DNA from: Martinezella rhizogenes | GTDB lineage: Bacteria > Pseudomonadota > Alphaproteobacteria > Rhizobiales > Rhizobiaceae | NCBI GenBank assembly: GCA_013322215.1 | Contig: JAAMEZ010000036.1 | Location: forward strand, 186,001 to 250,000 | Direction: 5' to 3' | Length of the DNA stretch: 64,000 nucleotides | Part shown: one piece after another, positions 23,134 through 32,612 of the stretch | Layout of the letters: every line of letters starts with the position of its first letter | Position numbering within the stretch: the stretch's first letter is position 1 | The notes under the pieces: generated by a model | What the model saw: only the letters and a program-made list of their open reading frames with translations | Told to the model about the DNA's origin: nothing | The model's database searches: none | Program-made: the position numbers and the translations under genes

Positions 23134-24336
23134 ATGAAAATCACCAATGCGAAGGTCATCGTCTGCTCGCCCGGACGCAACTTCGTCACGCTCAAGATCG
23201 AGACTGACGAAGGGATTTACGGCATCGGCGACGCCACGGTGAACGGCCGCGAACTGGCCGTCGCCTCGTACCTGCAGGATCACCTCGTTCCCTGCCTGAT
23301 CGGCCGCGACGCATCGCAGATCGAGGATATCTGGCAGTATTTCTACAAGGGCGCCTATTGGCGTCGCGGCCCGATCACCATGGCGGCGATCGCCGCCGTG
23401 GACGTGGCCCTATGGGACATCAAGGCCAAGGCGGCCAACATGCCGCTTTATCAGCTGCTTGGCGGCGCCAGCCGCACCCACATGCTGACCTATACCCATG
23501 CCAACGGCGAGACGATCGAGGAGACGGCTGACAAGGTTGCCGCCTTCAAGGAGCAAGGCTGGAAGGCGATCCGAGTTCAGAGCGCCGTTCCCGGCTTGCC
23601 CGTCACCTACGGTGTCGAAAAGGTCGGCTCGCTGGCGCAGGCGGAAGACAAGCCGCGGGAAACGCTCTGGGATACGCCGACTTATCTGCGTTTTCTGCCA
23701 AAGCTCCTCGATCATCTGCGCGATCGCTTCGGCTATGAGCTCCATCTTCTCCATGACGTCCACCACCGCCTGACGCCGCAGGAAGCGGCAGGGCTTGCGA
23801 AGGAAGTAGAGCGCCACAGGCTCTTCTGGCTCGAGGACGCCGTTCCAGCCGAAAACCAGGAATCCTTCCGCCTCATCCGCCAGCATTCGACCACGCCGCT
23901 GGCGCTCGGCGAGGTCTTCAACTCGATCCATGATTGCCGCCAGCTCATTCAGGAGCAGCTGATCGACTATATTCGCACGACGCCCCTGCATGCCGGCGGC
24001 ATTACGCATGTGCGGCGCATCGCCGATCTTGCCGGCCTCTATCATATCCGCACCGCCTGCCATGGTGCGGCCGACATGTCGCCGATCACCATGGGCGCAG
24101 CACTGCATTTCGACCGATGGGTGCCGAATTTCGGCATTCAGGAATATGCCTTCCATCCCGACGAAGCAAAGAACGTCTTCCCGCACGAATGGCATCTGAA
24201 GGACGGCCACCTCTATAGCGGCGAAAAGCCAGGCCATGGCGTCGACATCGACGAGAAGGCCGCCGAGAAATACCCCTATCGGCAAGCCTATCTCGATGTC
24301 GCGCGGCTTTCCGACGGAACCATGTGGAGCTGGTGA
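23134..24336 (+). CDS. manD: Mannonate/altronate dehydratase-type enolase superfamily protein (ManD)
   Basis: A 400-residue enolase superfamily protein closely resembling ManD (also called RspA), which dehydrates D-mannonate to 2-keto-3-deoxygluconate. It has the capping domain first, then the barrel with metal-ligand segments around LLHDVHHRL and WLEDAVPAEN, an ALGEVFN segment, and the C-terminal WSW. The start is the ATG at 23134 with AGAAAGG upstream, although the frame is open far into the MFS gene. It is co-transcribed with the transporter. Some ManD members are inefficient or act on gluconate, so the exact activity is less certain. Confidence 0.88.
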   Translation: MKITNAKVIVCSPGRNFVTLKIETDEGIYGIGDATVNGRELAVASYLQDHLVPCLIGRDASQIEDIWQYFYKGAYWRRGPITMAAIAAVDVALWDIKAKAANMPLYQLLGGASRTHMLTYTHANGETIEETADKVAAFKEQGWKAIRVQSAVPGLPVTYGVEKVGSLAQAEDKPRETLWDTPTYLRFLPKLLDHLRDRFGYELHLLHDVHHRLTPQEAAGLAKEVERHRLFWLEDAVPAENQESFRLIRQHSTTPLALGEVFNSIHDCRQLIQEQLIDYIRTTPLHAGGITHVRRIADLAGLYHIRTACHGAADMSPITMGAALHFDRWVPNFGIQEYAFHPDEAKNVFPHEWHLKDGHLYSGEKPGHGVDIDEKAAEKYPYRQAYLDVARLSDGTMWSW

Positions 24337-24350
24337 TTGCATGACGGACC

Positions 24351-24372
24351 AGCCGGCTTTTCCAGGCCGGCT
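24351..24372. terminator. Hairpin between converging genes
   Basis: AGCCGGC (24351-24357) pairs with GCCGGCT (24366-24372) around TTTTCCAG. It lies between the manD stop and the FUSC-type gene's stop and probably serves both. Confidence 0.45.
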
Positions 24373-24379
24373 TGTCCTT

Positions 24380-25477
24380 TCAGTTGACGTCGCTTTCGCG
24401 GATGCGGTCGGCAAGATCGAGAAAATTCTGCCGCATCCGGCGCAATGTGAAATCAAGGCCGAATAAACGGCCGGTTTCGCTGAAACCCATCAATTGCGCC
24501 TCCGTCGAAGTCTGCAGAGCACTGAAAGCGGCTTCGAAAGCCGCGTCTCCGGTGGAGAGTACCTCGGCGTCGATCTCCGCGCCGGTGCGCAGCGCCCGGC
24601 CGCATGCCTCGGCGAAGCGGGCCTGCGCCTCAAGCACCCCTGCCGCCTGCGGCCCGATCGCTCCGACGATTGCCGCTGGAAACGGCGTCTCGATGATATG
24701 GCTGACATAGGTCATGTCGTTGCGAATGCGCCAGAGCGAACGAGGGATGGCTTCCGAAATCCCATGCTTCGTCAGCCAGAAGGCGCGCTCGCGCTGGGCG
24801 TCGGTCAGAAGCGTTTCCGTTGCCATCAGCGACTGACGCAGCGCAATATTGGCTTCCGTTGCCGAGACGGCTTCACCCTTTTCGACCGCACTTGCCAGAG
24901 TGCGCAATATCTGCGCCATGACATCGAGAGCCGATCCGAAACGATCAAGCACCATGGTCCGTGAGCGCGTCGGCAGGATGAAGAGGCTGGCGAGCACGCC
25001 GACGACACCGCCCAGCGTGATCTCGGCGATGCGGTCGATCACGAAAATTTCGACGGGAACGGCGGCAGAATGCGTCAGCATGACGATCGCCGCCGTCAAC
25101 CCGGCATTGCGCAAGCGAGGCACGCGCGCCGCCACAAAGCTCGAAAAACCGACGACACAGATAAGCGCGATCCCGATAGCGAGCGGCTCGTGCGGTGTGA
25201 CGAATACCGCCGCCCCGCCAAGCACGGCCCCGGCGACGGTCGCCACCAGACGGTCAACAGCCATGCCAGCCGTGGCGCCGACAGATGCCTGCATGACGAT
25301 CAGCACGGTAAAGACGGCCCAATAGCCTTGCTGAAGATGCAGAAGCTGGGAGACGGCATAGGTGATCGTGCAGGCGATCATGACCCGCAGTGCCTGCACA
25401 GCGGCGCGCTTGGTCTGGATCAGCGATATCCTGGGCTTTGACGGGGGCTGGCTTTGAGGCGATACGGGCTCGGTCAT
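24380..25477 (-). CDS. FUSC-family inner-membrane protein
   Basis: A 365-residue protein with a cluster of about six hydrophobic segments in the first 180 residues, then a long helical cytoplasmic half. This is the layout of FUSC/YccS-type proteins (fusaric acid resistance and aromatic acid efflux). I choose the ATG at 25477 (MTEPVSPQSQ) because the upstream part of the frame looks non-coding and Arg-rich. There are no efflux partners (membrane fusion or outer-membrane proteins) next to it. Transport function is uncertain. Confidence 0.75.
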   Translation of the reverse strand: MTEPVSPQSQPPSKPRISLIQTKRAAVQALRVMIACTITYAVSQLLHLQQGYWAVFTVLIVMQASVGATAGMAVDRLVATVAGAVLGGAAVFVTPHEPLAIGIALICVVGFSSFVAARVPRLRNAGLTAAIVMLTHSAAVPVEIFVIDRIAEITLGGVVGVLASLFILPTRSRTMVLDRFGSALDVMAQILRTLASAVEKGEAVSATEANIALRQSLMATETLLTDAQRERAFWLTKHGISEAIPRSLWRIRNDMTYVSHIIETPFPAAIVGAIGPQAAGVLEAQARFAEACGRALRTGAEIDAEVLSTGDAAFEAAFSALQTSTEAQLMGFSETGRLFGLDFTLRRMRQNFLDLADRIRESDVN

Positions 25478-25553
25478 CGCGCAACTTTTAGTCTGAAAAC
25501 GTATGCTGACAATGGCCGTTAGGGTCTTGCCCCTCCCCCTGCTGCAACGCCGA

Positions 25554-25572
25554 TCGCGGGATGAACCCGCGA
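25554..25572. terminator. Hairpin downstream of the DUF1269 gene
   Basis: TCGCGGG pairs with CCCGCGA around ATGAA. It lies about 125 bases after the DUF1269 stop on the minus strand. The U-tract is missing. Confidence 0.3.
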
Positions 25573-25697
25573 CGTACAATGGCAGTATTCGGCCTGATAT
25601 GGAAGGAGAGCGGATAACAGCAAGTCGTCCGGCGTCTCGCCGTACTCCCTCTTCGGAAGCACGGCTTTGACCGATGGCTAAGGCTCGGATCTTACGC

Positions 25698-26240
25698 TCA
25701 AACCGTGGCGGACGCCGCAGACGTCGGCGAGGTCTCCTCAACGAGAACCTGACGCAGCCGTGCTTCCTGATCCGGTGAAAGCGAGGTGCGCAACAGCCGC
25801 GCATGCTCGCCCTTGAACTCGGCAAGCACCTTCTCGGGCTGAACCTTGCGGATCAGCAGGAAGAGCGCGGAGCTATGTACCGGAATAGTTTCGGCGAGCT
25901 TCTCGATGAGGCCGTCATCGATGCCGTAATCCGACATCGATCCGGCGAGAGCACCGGACCCGGCACCGATCGCACCGCCGACCACCAGGCCGGCAAGAGG
26001 GTTGAGGAAGATCAGGCCAACGAGCGAACCCCATAGCGCACCCGAAAGGCCACCGCTTGCGGCACCGGCCGCCGTCAGATTGACACTCTGCTTGAGTCGG
26101 ACCTTGCCGGACTCGTCGCGAACGGCGATGACGGCATCTTCCAGATCAATCAGGTATTCCTTCTCGAGCTGAACAAGACGATTGAGAACAGCATCCGCCT
26201 TATCGGCATCATCGAAACCAAGCACTATGAGTTCTGACAT
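25698..26240 (-). CDS. DUF1269-family protein
   Basis: A 180-residue protein of the DUF1269 type. The N-terminal half is a ferredoxin-like segment (ELIVLGFDDADKADAVLNRL). A Gly/Ala-rich glycine-zipper-like hydrophobic stretch follows (about residues 55-105), and the C-terminus is helical with SALFLLIRK. These proteins often sit beside stress and transport genes and are thought to be membrane-associated, but the function is unknown. It may be co-expressed with the 99-residue gene upstream (53-base gap). Confidence 0.85.
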   Translation of the reverse strand: MSELIVLGFDDADKADAVLNRLVQLEKEYLIDLEDAVIAVRDESGKVRLKQSVNLTAAGAASGGLSGALWGSLVGLIFLNPLAGLVVGGAIGAGSGALAGSMSDYGIDDGLIEKLAETIPVHSSALFLLIRKVQPEKVLAEFKGEHARLLRTSLSPDQEARLRQVLVEETSPTSAASATV

Positions 26241-26292
26241 CGAAATCCTCCGGGTCGTGTTGTCGAGACAAGAAGTAGGGGCATCGGGCCGG

Positions 26293-26592
26293 TCAGTGGA
26301 CAGCCGTGCTGATCAACCGGTAAGGATGAGTAGCATTGAACTGCGAGATCATTGCGACAGCCTGTTGCAGCAGCTCTTCCGCCTGTTCGGGATCGTCGCG
26401 GGCCAGTTCGTCGGCGTTGATACGGATTGCTTCCGCCATATTGGTGGAAAGCGCCGCAAACTGTTGATTACCCTCGACAAAAGCCTCGCGCGCGTTGCCT
26501 TCCAGCGTCCGGGCGACATCGATGAGAATTTCCTCGCGCTCTTCGACGCTGAGATCTTCGATAGTCTTTGTTCTGTCTTCCATTTTGGTCAC
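26293..26592 (-). CDS. Small hypothetical protein, 99 aa
   Basis: A 99-residue soluble protein, largely helical and rich in Glu and Ala, beginning MTKMEDRTKTIEDLSVEE. No signal peptide, membrane segment or known motif is visible. A reasonable ribosome site (GTTAGGAGT) precedes the start. It is followed 53 bases later by the DUF1269 gene, so the two may form a small stress-type operon. I do not recognise the family. Confidence 0.7.
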   Translation of the reverse strand: MTKMEDRTKTIEDLSVEEREEILIDVARTLEGNAREAFVEGNQQFAALSTNMAEAIRINADELARDDPEQAEELLQQAVAMISQFNATHPYRLISTAVH

Positions 26593-26712
26593 TCCTAACA
26601 GACGTGATTGCAGCCGAGCTCATAAAGCCTCGACTCCTACTCACTTAGGAAGACGCAAATTCAGGTTCAAGGTTCCCTTCTTGCCCGACCCGCTGGCCGT
26701 GAAATCGTAAAA

Positions 26713-28344
26713 TCAGCTCGCATATCGCGCTTCCAGCAAGTCCAGTTCCCGCACGAGCTTTGCAGCAACTTCGTTGCCGAGCTGCCTGGCCCGCAGCTTG
26801 CGGAAGATTTCCGTTCGCTCGGCACGAACGGCCGCCAGCCGCAGCTCCAATTCGATGCGCATCGTGCGCTTGGAGAGCGCCATCTCCTCGTCGCCGCCGG
26901 TCTGGTTGCGGATGCGTTCGCGATAAAGCTCCATGACGCGTGAAGCGGCTTCCACATAAAGATCCGCATCCACCTGTCCCTTGGAGAGCGAGTGCTGCAG
27001 GCGCGCGATTTCGGTGATCGCGGCCCTTGCCGCGTCGACCCGCGCGGCCGCTTCGTCCTCCTCATGTTTGGTATCTTGCGGAAGTTCGAGATTTTTCAGA
27101 AGCGGCGGCAGGAAAAGCGTCGCCAGAATCAAGGACATGATGATGACGCCCATCGCCAGGCAGATCGCAAGATCGCGGGCGGGAAAGGGCGCGCCGTCAT
27201 TCAGGGTGAAAGGCAGGGTCAGCACACCGGCGAGCGTGATGGCGCCGCGAACGCCGGCAAAGGAAAACGCCGCAAGAATGCGCCAGTTCGGCGAGGTCTG
27301 GTGCTGCCGCCTTTGACGAAACAACGTCAGATGAAGCGACACCCAGGCCCAGGTAAACCGCAATGCGGCAAGGCCGAAAGTGAGCCCGACGACATAGGCA
27401 GCAAGCCACCAGAATTCGTGGTGTCCCGTCACTTGGACTGTGGCGGAGGCTTTTTCCGCTATCGACGGCAGCTGTTCGCCGAGGAGGACGAAGATCGTGC
27501 CATTCGCGGCAAACTGGATCATGTCCCATACGGCGCTGCGGCGTACGCGAGTGGCCGCCATGGCGCGCCCCGAACTCTCCGCCACACTCATCGTCGTTCC
27601 AGCCGAAACCGCAGCCAGAATCCCGGAACAATGGAGATGTTCGGCGATGAGATAGGCGGCGAAGGGAATGAGAATGCTGACGAGGATTTCCGAACCGCTC
27701 TCCTCGCCATAGCGAAGCGATACGCGCGAGCTTAGCCATGTAATGGTCCAGGTCACGCCGACACCGATCGCAAGGCCGCCGAATGCGGTCCACAGAAAGC
27801 TGAGCGTGGCGTCATAGAGCGAAAAGCCACCCGTCAGGGCCGCCGCGATTGCAAACCTCAGGCAGACGAGACCGGATGCATCATTCAGCAGGGCCTCGCC
27901 TTCGAGTATGTGCATCATGCGCGGCGGGATCGGCACCCGCTGCGCGATCGCGGATACGGCGATCGGATCTGTCGGCGAAATGACGGCCGCCAGCGCGAAG
28001 GCGACGGGAAGCGGCATTGCGGGGATCATCCAGTGAATGAGCAGACCGGCGCCAAGAACGGTGAAGACGACAAGCCCCAGGGCCAATTCCACCACGACAT
28101 TCATGTCCTGCTTTAGCTCGTCGGCGGCAATACGCCATCCGTCGAGGAAGAGCAGCGGCGGCAGGAACAGCAGAAAGAAAATCTCGGGATCGAGCCTCAC
28201 GCTGAAATCGGCCGAGAGGCCGATAACGGCCCCCAGCGCTATCTGTATGAGGGGCAACGGCAGGATGATGGGTATCGCTCGGGAAATCGCGCCGCTGACG
28301 ACGATCGCCAACAGAAGGACGAGTGTCGTGGTGATTATTTCCAT
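26713..28344 (-). CDS. Na+/H+ antiporter, CPA1 (NhaP/YjcE) family
   Basis: A 543-residue antiporter with about 12 transmembrane helices and a hydrophilic C-terminal tail of some 130 residues. The transport core has the paired-residue region SPTDPIAVSA near residue 125 and EGEALLNDASGL near residue 150, both typical of CPA1 exchangers. It likely extrudes Na+ or K+ in exchange for H+. I use the ATG at 28344 (MEIITTTLV), preceded by GAAGGGCGGGG; an in-frame ATG at 28398 would add a poor N-terminus. Monocistronic. Confidence 0.92.
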   Translation of the reverse strand: MEIITTTLVLLLAIVVSGAISRAIPIILPLPLIQIALGAVIGLSADFSVRLDPEIFFLLFLPPLLFLDGWRIAADELKQDMNVVVELALGLVVFTVLGAGLLIHWMIPAMPLPVAFALAAVISPTDPIAVSAIAQRVPIPPRMMHILEGEALLNDASGLVCLRFAIAAALTGGFSLYDATLSFLWTAFGGLAIGVGVTWTITWLSSRVSLRYGEESGSEILVSILIPFAAYLIAEHLHCSGILAAVSAGTTMSVAESSGRAMAATRVRRSAVWDMIQFAANGTIFVLLGEQLPSIAEKASATVQVTGHHEFWWLAAYVVGLTFGLAALRFTWAWVSLHLTLFRQRRQHQTSPNWRILAAFSFAGVRGAITLAGVLTLPFTLNDGAPFPARDLAICLAMGVIIMSLILATLFLPPLLKNLELPQDTKHEEDEAAARVDAARAAITEIARLQHSLSKGQVDADLYVEAASRVMELYRERIRNQTGGDEEMALSKRTMRIELELRLAAVRAERTEIFRKLRARQLGNEVAAKLVRELDLLEARYAS

Positions 28345-28522
28345 TGCCCCGCCCTTCGCTTGGCATGCCTGCACAGTCCCAAGGTTGCCGACGATCACTA
28401 TCGGCGTGCCTTGGCCTTTGCGTTCTTTAAAACAAACTCAAGCGTAAATGAGAAGTGCGGCACCGCTCCGGCTGAACCGGCGCAGCTGTATAAGGCAAGT
28501 AGCGCCATGCCCGATCGCTCTT

Positions 28523-28747
28523 TTATTCTTCCCATTCTTCGTCGTCGATCGAAAGCAGATCCACCAGGGTTGCAACGGTTCCTGCAGGCAGGTGGCGCCC
28601 CTCCCCGATCAGTGCCTCATCGCTGTTGACCCAGGCCCAAGCTTCCGAAAGCTCCGTCGGCGTGGCGCCCGTCGCAACGATTTCCGCGATCAGCGTCTCG
28701 TCCACAGGGCCGAGTACGGAGGTGACGTCTTGCGAGGTCAATATCAT
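28523..28747 (-). CDS. Small acidic hypothetical protein, 74 aa
   Basis: A 74-residue acidic protein ending DDEEWEE, with no signal peptide. The start at 28747 has a good ribosome site (AGGAGCAGGAT); the frame continues upstream to 28855, but that part is less convincing. Similar short acidic proteins are common in rhizobia. I do not know a function. Confidence 0.65.
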   Translation of the reverse strand: MILTSQDVTSVLGPVDETLIAEIVATGATPTELSEAWAWVNSDEALIGEGRHLPAGTVATLVDLLSIDDEEWEE

Positions 28748-29017
28748 ATCCTGCTCCTCTTCCTGTTCGTCAGACCATGAACATCTGAGAATATAGAAAG
28801 TGACAACGGGACTTCCACCAGCATCGATGGGATGAACGTCCACCCCTTCCCGCATAAGTGGTTGATATATTTTTTGTTTTTGTTCAGCGTGATCGGGAGA
28901 AAACCTTTCGAAATTTCATGTATGGCGCCCGCAAACGGCTGACGCCGCGCGCCATCCCAGATGGCGCCCGGTTCCGGAAACGTCGATCGAGCAGCGCCCG
29001 AAATGGGCTGGGGAGAA

Positions 29018-30121
29018 TTATTCCGCCGCTACGGCAACAGCATCCCGAGTTTCCTCGAGCGCACGCACCAGCGGAATGACATGTTTTCCGAAATACTCGA
29101 CCTCCTCCTGGAAATGCAGGAAACCGAGAAGGATCAGATCGGCGCCGGCCTGCTTCAGCGCGACGACGCGTTCGGCCACCTGCTGCGGCGTGCCGATCAG
29201 GTTCGAGCGGAAGCCGTCATTGTACTGCACGAGGTCATCGAAGGAGGATTTCGCCCAGTTGCCTTCGCCTTCTGGAGAGGCCTTGCCGGCGTTCTTCACC
29301 TCATGGCCGAAGGCCTTGACCGCATCCGGATTGGCTTTCTCGATGATCTCGGCAAGAACCGCCCTGGCTTCCTCTTCCGTCTCACGCACGATTGCGAAGG
29401 CATTGACGCCGACGCGCACATGATGGCCGTTCGCCTTTGCCTTGGATTGAATATCGTCCACCTGCCTGGCAATCTCCTCGGGCGTATTGCCATTGGTGAA
29501 ATACCAGTCCGACACGCGCGAGGCCATGTCACGCGCCGCTCGCGACGAGCCGCCCTGGAAGATTTCCGGCTGCGGATCGATCGGCTTCGGCTTCAGCGAA
29601 TAATCGGTGAAGCGATAGAAATCGCCACGGAAGGTGAAGCTGTCTTCCGTCCAGATGCCGCGCAGTGCACGGATAAACTCTTCAGAGCGGCGATAGCGTT
29701 CGTCGTGATCGAGCCAGGGTTCGCCAATGGCCTGGAACTCGCCGCGGAACCAGCCGCTGACGATATTGACCGCAACGCGGCCATTGGTCAGGTGGTTGAT
29801 CGTGGCAATTTGCTTGGCCGCCAGCGCCGGCGTCCAAGGGCCGGGCAGAATTGCTGCAATGACTTTCAGCTTGGTTGTCGACTCCAGCAGAGCATGGCTG
29901 AAGGAGACGGATTCATGCTGATATTCGGCACCATAGCCGGCGGTGAAACGGATCTGGCTCAGCGCATAGTCGAAACCACTCGCCTCGGCGATCTGCGCGA
30001 GCTTTCTATTGTAGTCGATCGTCCAGCTGGTACGCTGCTCGATGTTCGAGATGACCAACCCGCCTGACACATTCGGCACCCAGTAGGCGAATTTCAAAGC
30101 TTCTCTGTTCGCATCGCTCAT
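29018..30121 (-). CDS. sfnG: FMNH2-dependent dimethylsulfone monooxygenase
   Basis: A 367-residue member of the LLM (bacterial luciferase-like) flavin monooxygenases that closely matches SfnG, which converts dimethylsulfone to methanesulfinate and formaldehyde during sulfur scavenging. The N-terminus FAYWVPNVSGGLVISNIEQR and the core TNGRVAVNIVSGWFRGEFQAIG are characteristic. The start at 30121 is preceded by GGGAGATAT. It is alone: no sfnR, msuD/E or flavin reductase gene is adjacent, so it must use a reductase encoded elsewhere. Sulfur limitation control is expected from the family but not visible. Confidence 0.88.
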   Translation of the reverse strand: MSDANREALKFAYWVPNVSGGLVISNIEQRTSWTIDYNRKLAQIAEASGFDYALSQIRFTAGYGAEYQHESVSFSHALLESTTKLKVIAAILPGPWTPALAAKQIATINHLTNGRVAVNIVSGWFRGEFQAIGEPWLDHDERYRRSEEFIRALRGIWTEDSFTFRGDFYRFTDYSLKPKPIDPQPEIFQGGSSRAARDMASRVSDWYFTNGNTPEEIARQVDDIQSKAKANGHHVRVGVNAFAIVRETEEEARAVLAEIIEKANPDAVKAFGHEVKNAGKASPEGEGNWAKSSFDDLVQYNDGFRSNLIGTPQQVAERVVALKQAGADLILLGFLHFQEEVEYFGKHVIPLVRALEETRDAVAVAAE

Positions 30122-30437
30122 TGATATCTCCCGGTTTGAATTGTCCTCTGCCGAGCACAAGGATGAAGATCCCAACCCATCGAGATTATACTCTATAGAT
30201 TTTATAGCTTATCGAACAAACCCATCCCAAGTTTCAGCTGTTTTGCGAAAAAGCTGCGTTGCGAACCCCGCTCGACGAGGACATTCACCTGAGAAGGAAG
30301 CTTGAGGTGCTAAAAGTGGGACAGTCGCCGATGGCCATAATGCGGCCGTAAAACCGGCAAATCAAAGCACCCGCCGTCCCGATATCTCGATCAGGCAATC
30401 GGGAAATCGGCTCAAAGTCGCATGGATCGCGAGCCGA
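30122..30437. other. Intergenic region, sfnG promoter side
   Basis: These 316 bases lie between sfnG and a small membrane protein gene. A TATAAT hexamer on the minus strand about 70 bases from the sfnG start could be its -10, but no good -35 is at the right distance. I see no gene or operator. Confidence 0.4.
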
Positions 30438-30605
30438 TTAGAATGTCGGGCCGGCTGCGCCGCCCTTCAGCGTGAAGTAAGCAAAGGCTGCTAGGAAAAA
30501 TGCGATCACGGCCAGGATCGCAACAAGACGCTTGAGCCAGGGAGGCGTTTGCCTCGGTGGCTTGGGCTTGGGACGACGTTCAAACTTGATGACATTATCG
30601 GACAT
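30438..30605 (-). CDS. Small single-pass membrane protein, 55 aa
   Basis: A 55-residue protein. The N-terminus is basic and Pro-rich (FERRPKPKPPRQTPPW), a single hydrophobic segment follows (RLVAILAVIAFFLAAFAYF, about residues 26-44), and the tail ends GPTF. The basic-then-hydrophobic order predicts the N-terminus inside. Similar short proteins are widespread in Rhizobiales; the function is unknown. Confidence 0.7.
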   Translation of the reverse strand: MSDNVIKFERRPKPKPPRQTPPWLKRLVAILAVIAFFLAAFAYFTLKGGAAGPTF

Positions 30606-30780
30606 GACAATCGATTAGCGAAGAACAAACGGTTTGCCAATCCGGTGTGGGCGTCAGGGGCGCGACGTTTCCGCAATCGCCCAGCCAAAGTGCTCCATTC
30701 ATCCGACCTCTCAATCTTGTCCGCAGTGCTTCGGCATAGCGGATAAACTATTGAAACTCACAAACGCCTAAGGTGCCTTC

Positions 30781-31584
30781 TTGAATATCCTCAATAAAAT
30801 TCGCCCCTGGAGCCCGCAGCAGCGTGCATTGATTGTCCCATTCCCGGCGGCGCAAGATCTGGCCGAACGCAAATCCCAGGCAACGACCGGCGATGGCCCG
30901 ATTGTGGCATTTTTTACCGAGGGCAGTTTTTACGAGCAGGAAAAGGAGCGTATGGCCCATTCCGCAGAGCGGATCGGGCTGAAGGTACATGCAACGGCGG
31001 TGCCCAGCGCCGGCAGCTGGGTACTGAATGCCGGGCTGAAACCCGGCTTCCTGCTGCAGGAAAGGGCGAGGCTGCGCGGACCCATGCTTTATGTCGACGT
31101 CGACGCCGTCTTCCACCGCAATCCCTGGCCGGAACTTCGTAAGCTCGAGTGCGACCTTGCGGTCTACTACGAAGCCGATGCACGTCTCATCAGCGCGACC
31201 ATTCTCATCAACGATACGCCGGGGGCGGTGCAGTTGATCGAGCGCTGGCGGGAAGGATGCCTTGCCAAGCCCGACGTGTGGGATCAGGTCGTTCTGGAGG
31301 AAATCATCGCCGAAGATACCGCAAGCGCGAAACCGCAATTCCGGGTCGTCAAGCTGCCTGCCTCATTCTGCTGGATATTCGATCGGGTCGAGAATGGTGC
31401 TGTCGACGAAGTCTTCATCGAGCAGCTACAGGCAAGCCGCGAGGCGACCAAGCGCAAACGCTGGTTTGGCCGCATCGGCAAACGCCTGAAACGCCGCCGC
31501 GATCGGGTCGAGGAAATCGAGCGCGTCCTAAACGGTGACAATTGGGGCGCGCTTCGAACGAGCCTGCAACAGGATCAAACCTGA
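30781..31584 (+). CDS. Nucleotide-diphospho-sugar transferase-like protein
   Basis: A 267-residue protein. It contains PMLYVDVDAVFHRNPWPEL near residues 100-118, where the Asp-x-Asp (DVD) looks like the metal- and nucleotide-sugar-binding motif of glycosyltransferases, and the flanking lines suit a GT8/GT77-like fold. The C-terminus is very basic (RKRWFGRIGKRLKRRRDR), perhaps for membrane association. The start is a TTG at 30781 with AAGG upstream. It is not in a polysaccharide cluster; its stop is 1 base from the converging phytanoyl-CoA dioxygenase gene. Family is tentative. Confidence 0.7.
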   Translation: MNILNKIRPWSPQQRALIVPFPAAQDLAERKSQATTGDGPIVAFFTEGSFYEQEKERMAHSAERIGLKVHATAVPSAGSWVLNAGLKPGFLLQERARLRGPMLYVDVDAVFHRNPWPELRKLECDLAVYYEADARLISATILINDTPGAVQLIERWREGCLAKPDVWDQVVLEEIIAEDTASAKPQFRVVKLPASFCWIFDRVENGAVDEVFIEQLQASREATKRKRWFGRIGKRLKRRRDRVEEIERVLNGDNWGALRTSLQQDQT

Positions 31585-31585
31585 A

Positions 31586-32515
31586 TCACAGCATGTCGCC
31601 GAGCGTCCAATGGTTGTTCCATCTGGCATCGATCTCGTCCTCGACGTTCTGATAGCGAATATCGGTGGAGAGGCGTAGGCGCTGCTGCCCGTCCTGGTTG
31701 GTGGTCGAGGCGTGGATCATGAAGGGTGAATGGAGCATGACGTCGCCTGCCTCATAGTCGGCGACCAGCCAGCGCGTATCGAAGCGTTCCGCCATGTCGG
31801 GCAGATCCTTCGAAACCCAGCCACCCTCCGTCATGTTGCGGTTGAAGGCGCTGACGCGTTCTTCGGGGCTGAGATCCCCGTTCTTTTCGCCAAACTCCCG
31901 CTCCATGTTGAGGCCGATCGCATGCGATCCCGCCAGATAGGTCAGCCCGCCCATTTCGACAGGGATGTCGCCGATCGGTATCCATGCGGTGACGATCCGG
32001 CTGGTGCCGCCGCGAAGATAGACCAGATCATAATGGGCTGGCGTCGCCGTCGTCGTTCCCGGCCGGACGTGGCGCATGATCTTGCGCTTGTGCAGATAGG
32101 AAATGCCCGACAGGAGTTCGTCCATGAAGCGCGAAATACGCGGCTGCGCGCAAAAGCCTTCATAGGCGACGGAGCGCACAAGCGACATCAGGCAACGGTC
32201 GACGTCCCGGCCCTCCGGCGCCGAAGCAGACGATATGCCATCCCTTGGGTCCGTTCCCTCCTGAATCAACCCCGTCTTCGCCATATGGCCGAAGACCCAG
32301 CCGCGAAAATCGATCACATCCTTGCGCGGCAGGAAACCCTTGAGCCACACATAGCCATTCTCTTCGTAAAGCCGGCGGATTGCCTCAACACCGATACCCG
32401 GATCGGTCGGCGTCAGGAAGCCAAGCCGATGAGACGCCGTGGAAAGAACCTTTCCATTGGCAACAAGATTAGGCTCGCTCCTACCGGATTGCACGGCTTG
32501 CATAGGAATCGACAT
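31586..32515 (-). CDS. Phytanoyl-CoA dioxygenase family protein
   Basis: A 309-residue Fe(II)/2-oxoglutarate dioxygenase of the PhyH family. The facial triad is visible: His161 and Asp163 in TPAHYDLVYL, and His268 in MIHASTTNQDG, with RLRLSTDIRY after it for 2-oxoglutarate. I use the ATG at 32515, preceded by AGGCGAG; upstream Mets at 32548 and 32614 have no ribosome site. It is divergent from an AraC-family gene 98 bases away, which probably controls it. Substrate unknown. Confidence 0.85.
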   Translation of the reverse strand: MSIPMQAVQSGRSEPNLVANGKVLSTASHRLGFLTPTDPGIGVEAIRRLYEENGYVWLKGFLPRKDVIDFRGWVFGHMAKTGLIQEGTDPRDGISSASAPEGRDVDRCLMSLVRSVAYEGFCAQPRISRFMDELLSGISYLHKRKIMRHVRPGTTTATPAHYDLVYLRGGTSRIVTAWIPIGDIPVEMGGLTYLAGSHAIGLNMEREFGEKNGDLSPEERVSAFNRNMTEGGWVSKDLPDMAERFDTRWLVADYEAGDVMLHSPFMIHASTTNQDGQQRLRLSTDIRYQNVEDEIDARWNNHWTLGDML

Positions 32516-32612
32516 TTCACTCGCCTGTGGTTTGAGTTGATTGCCCATTGAATCTAGCAGTCCGTGATGTTTCACTACATGGACGAAAATAATACCGGAC
32601 TTTTCGCTCACC

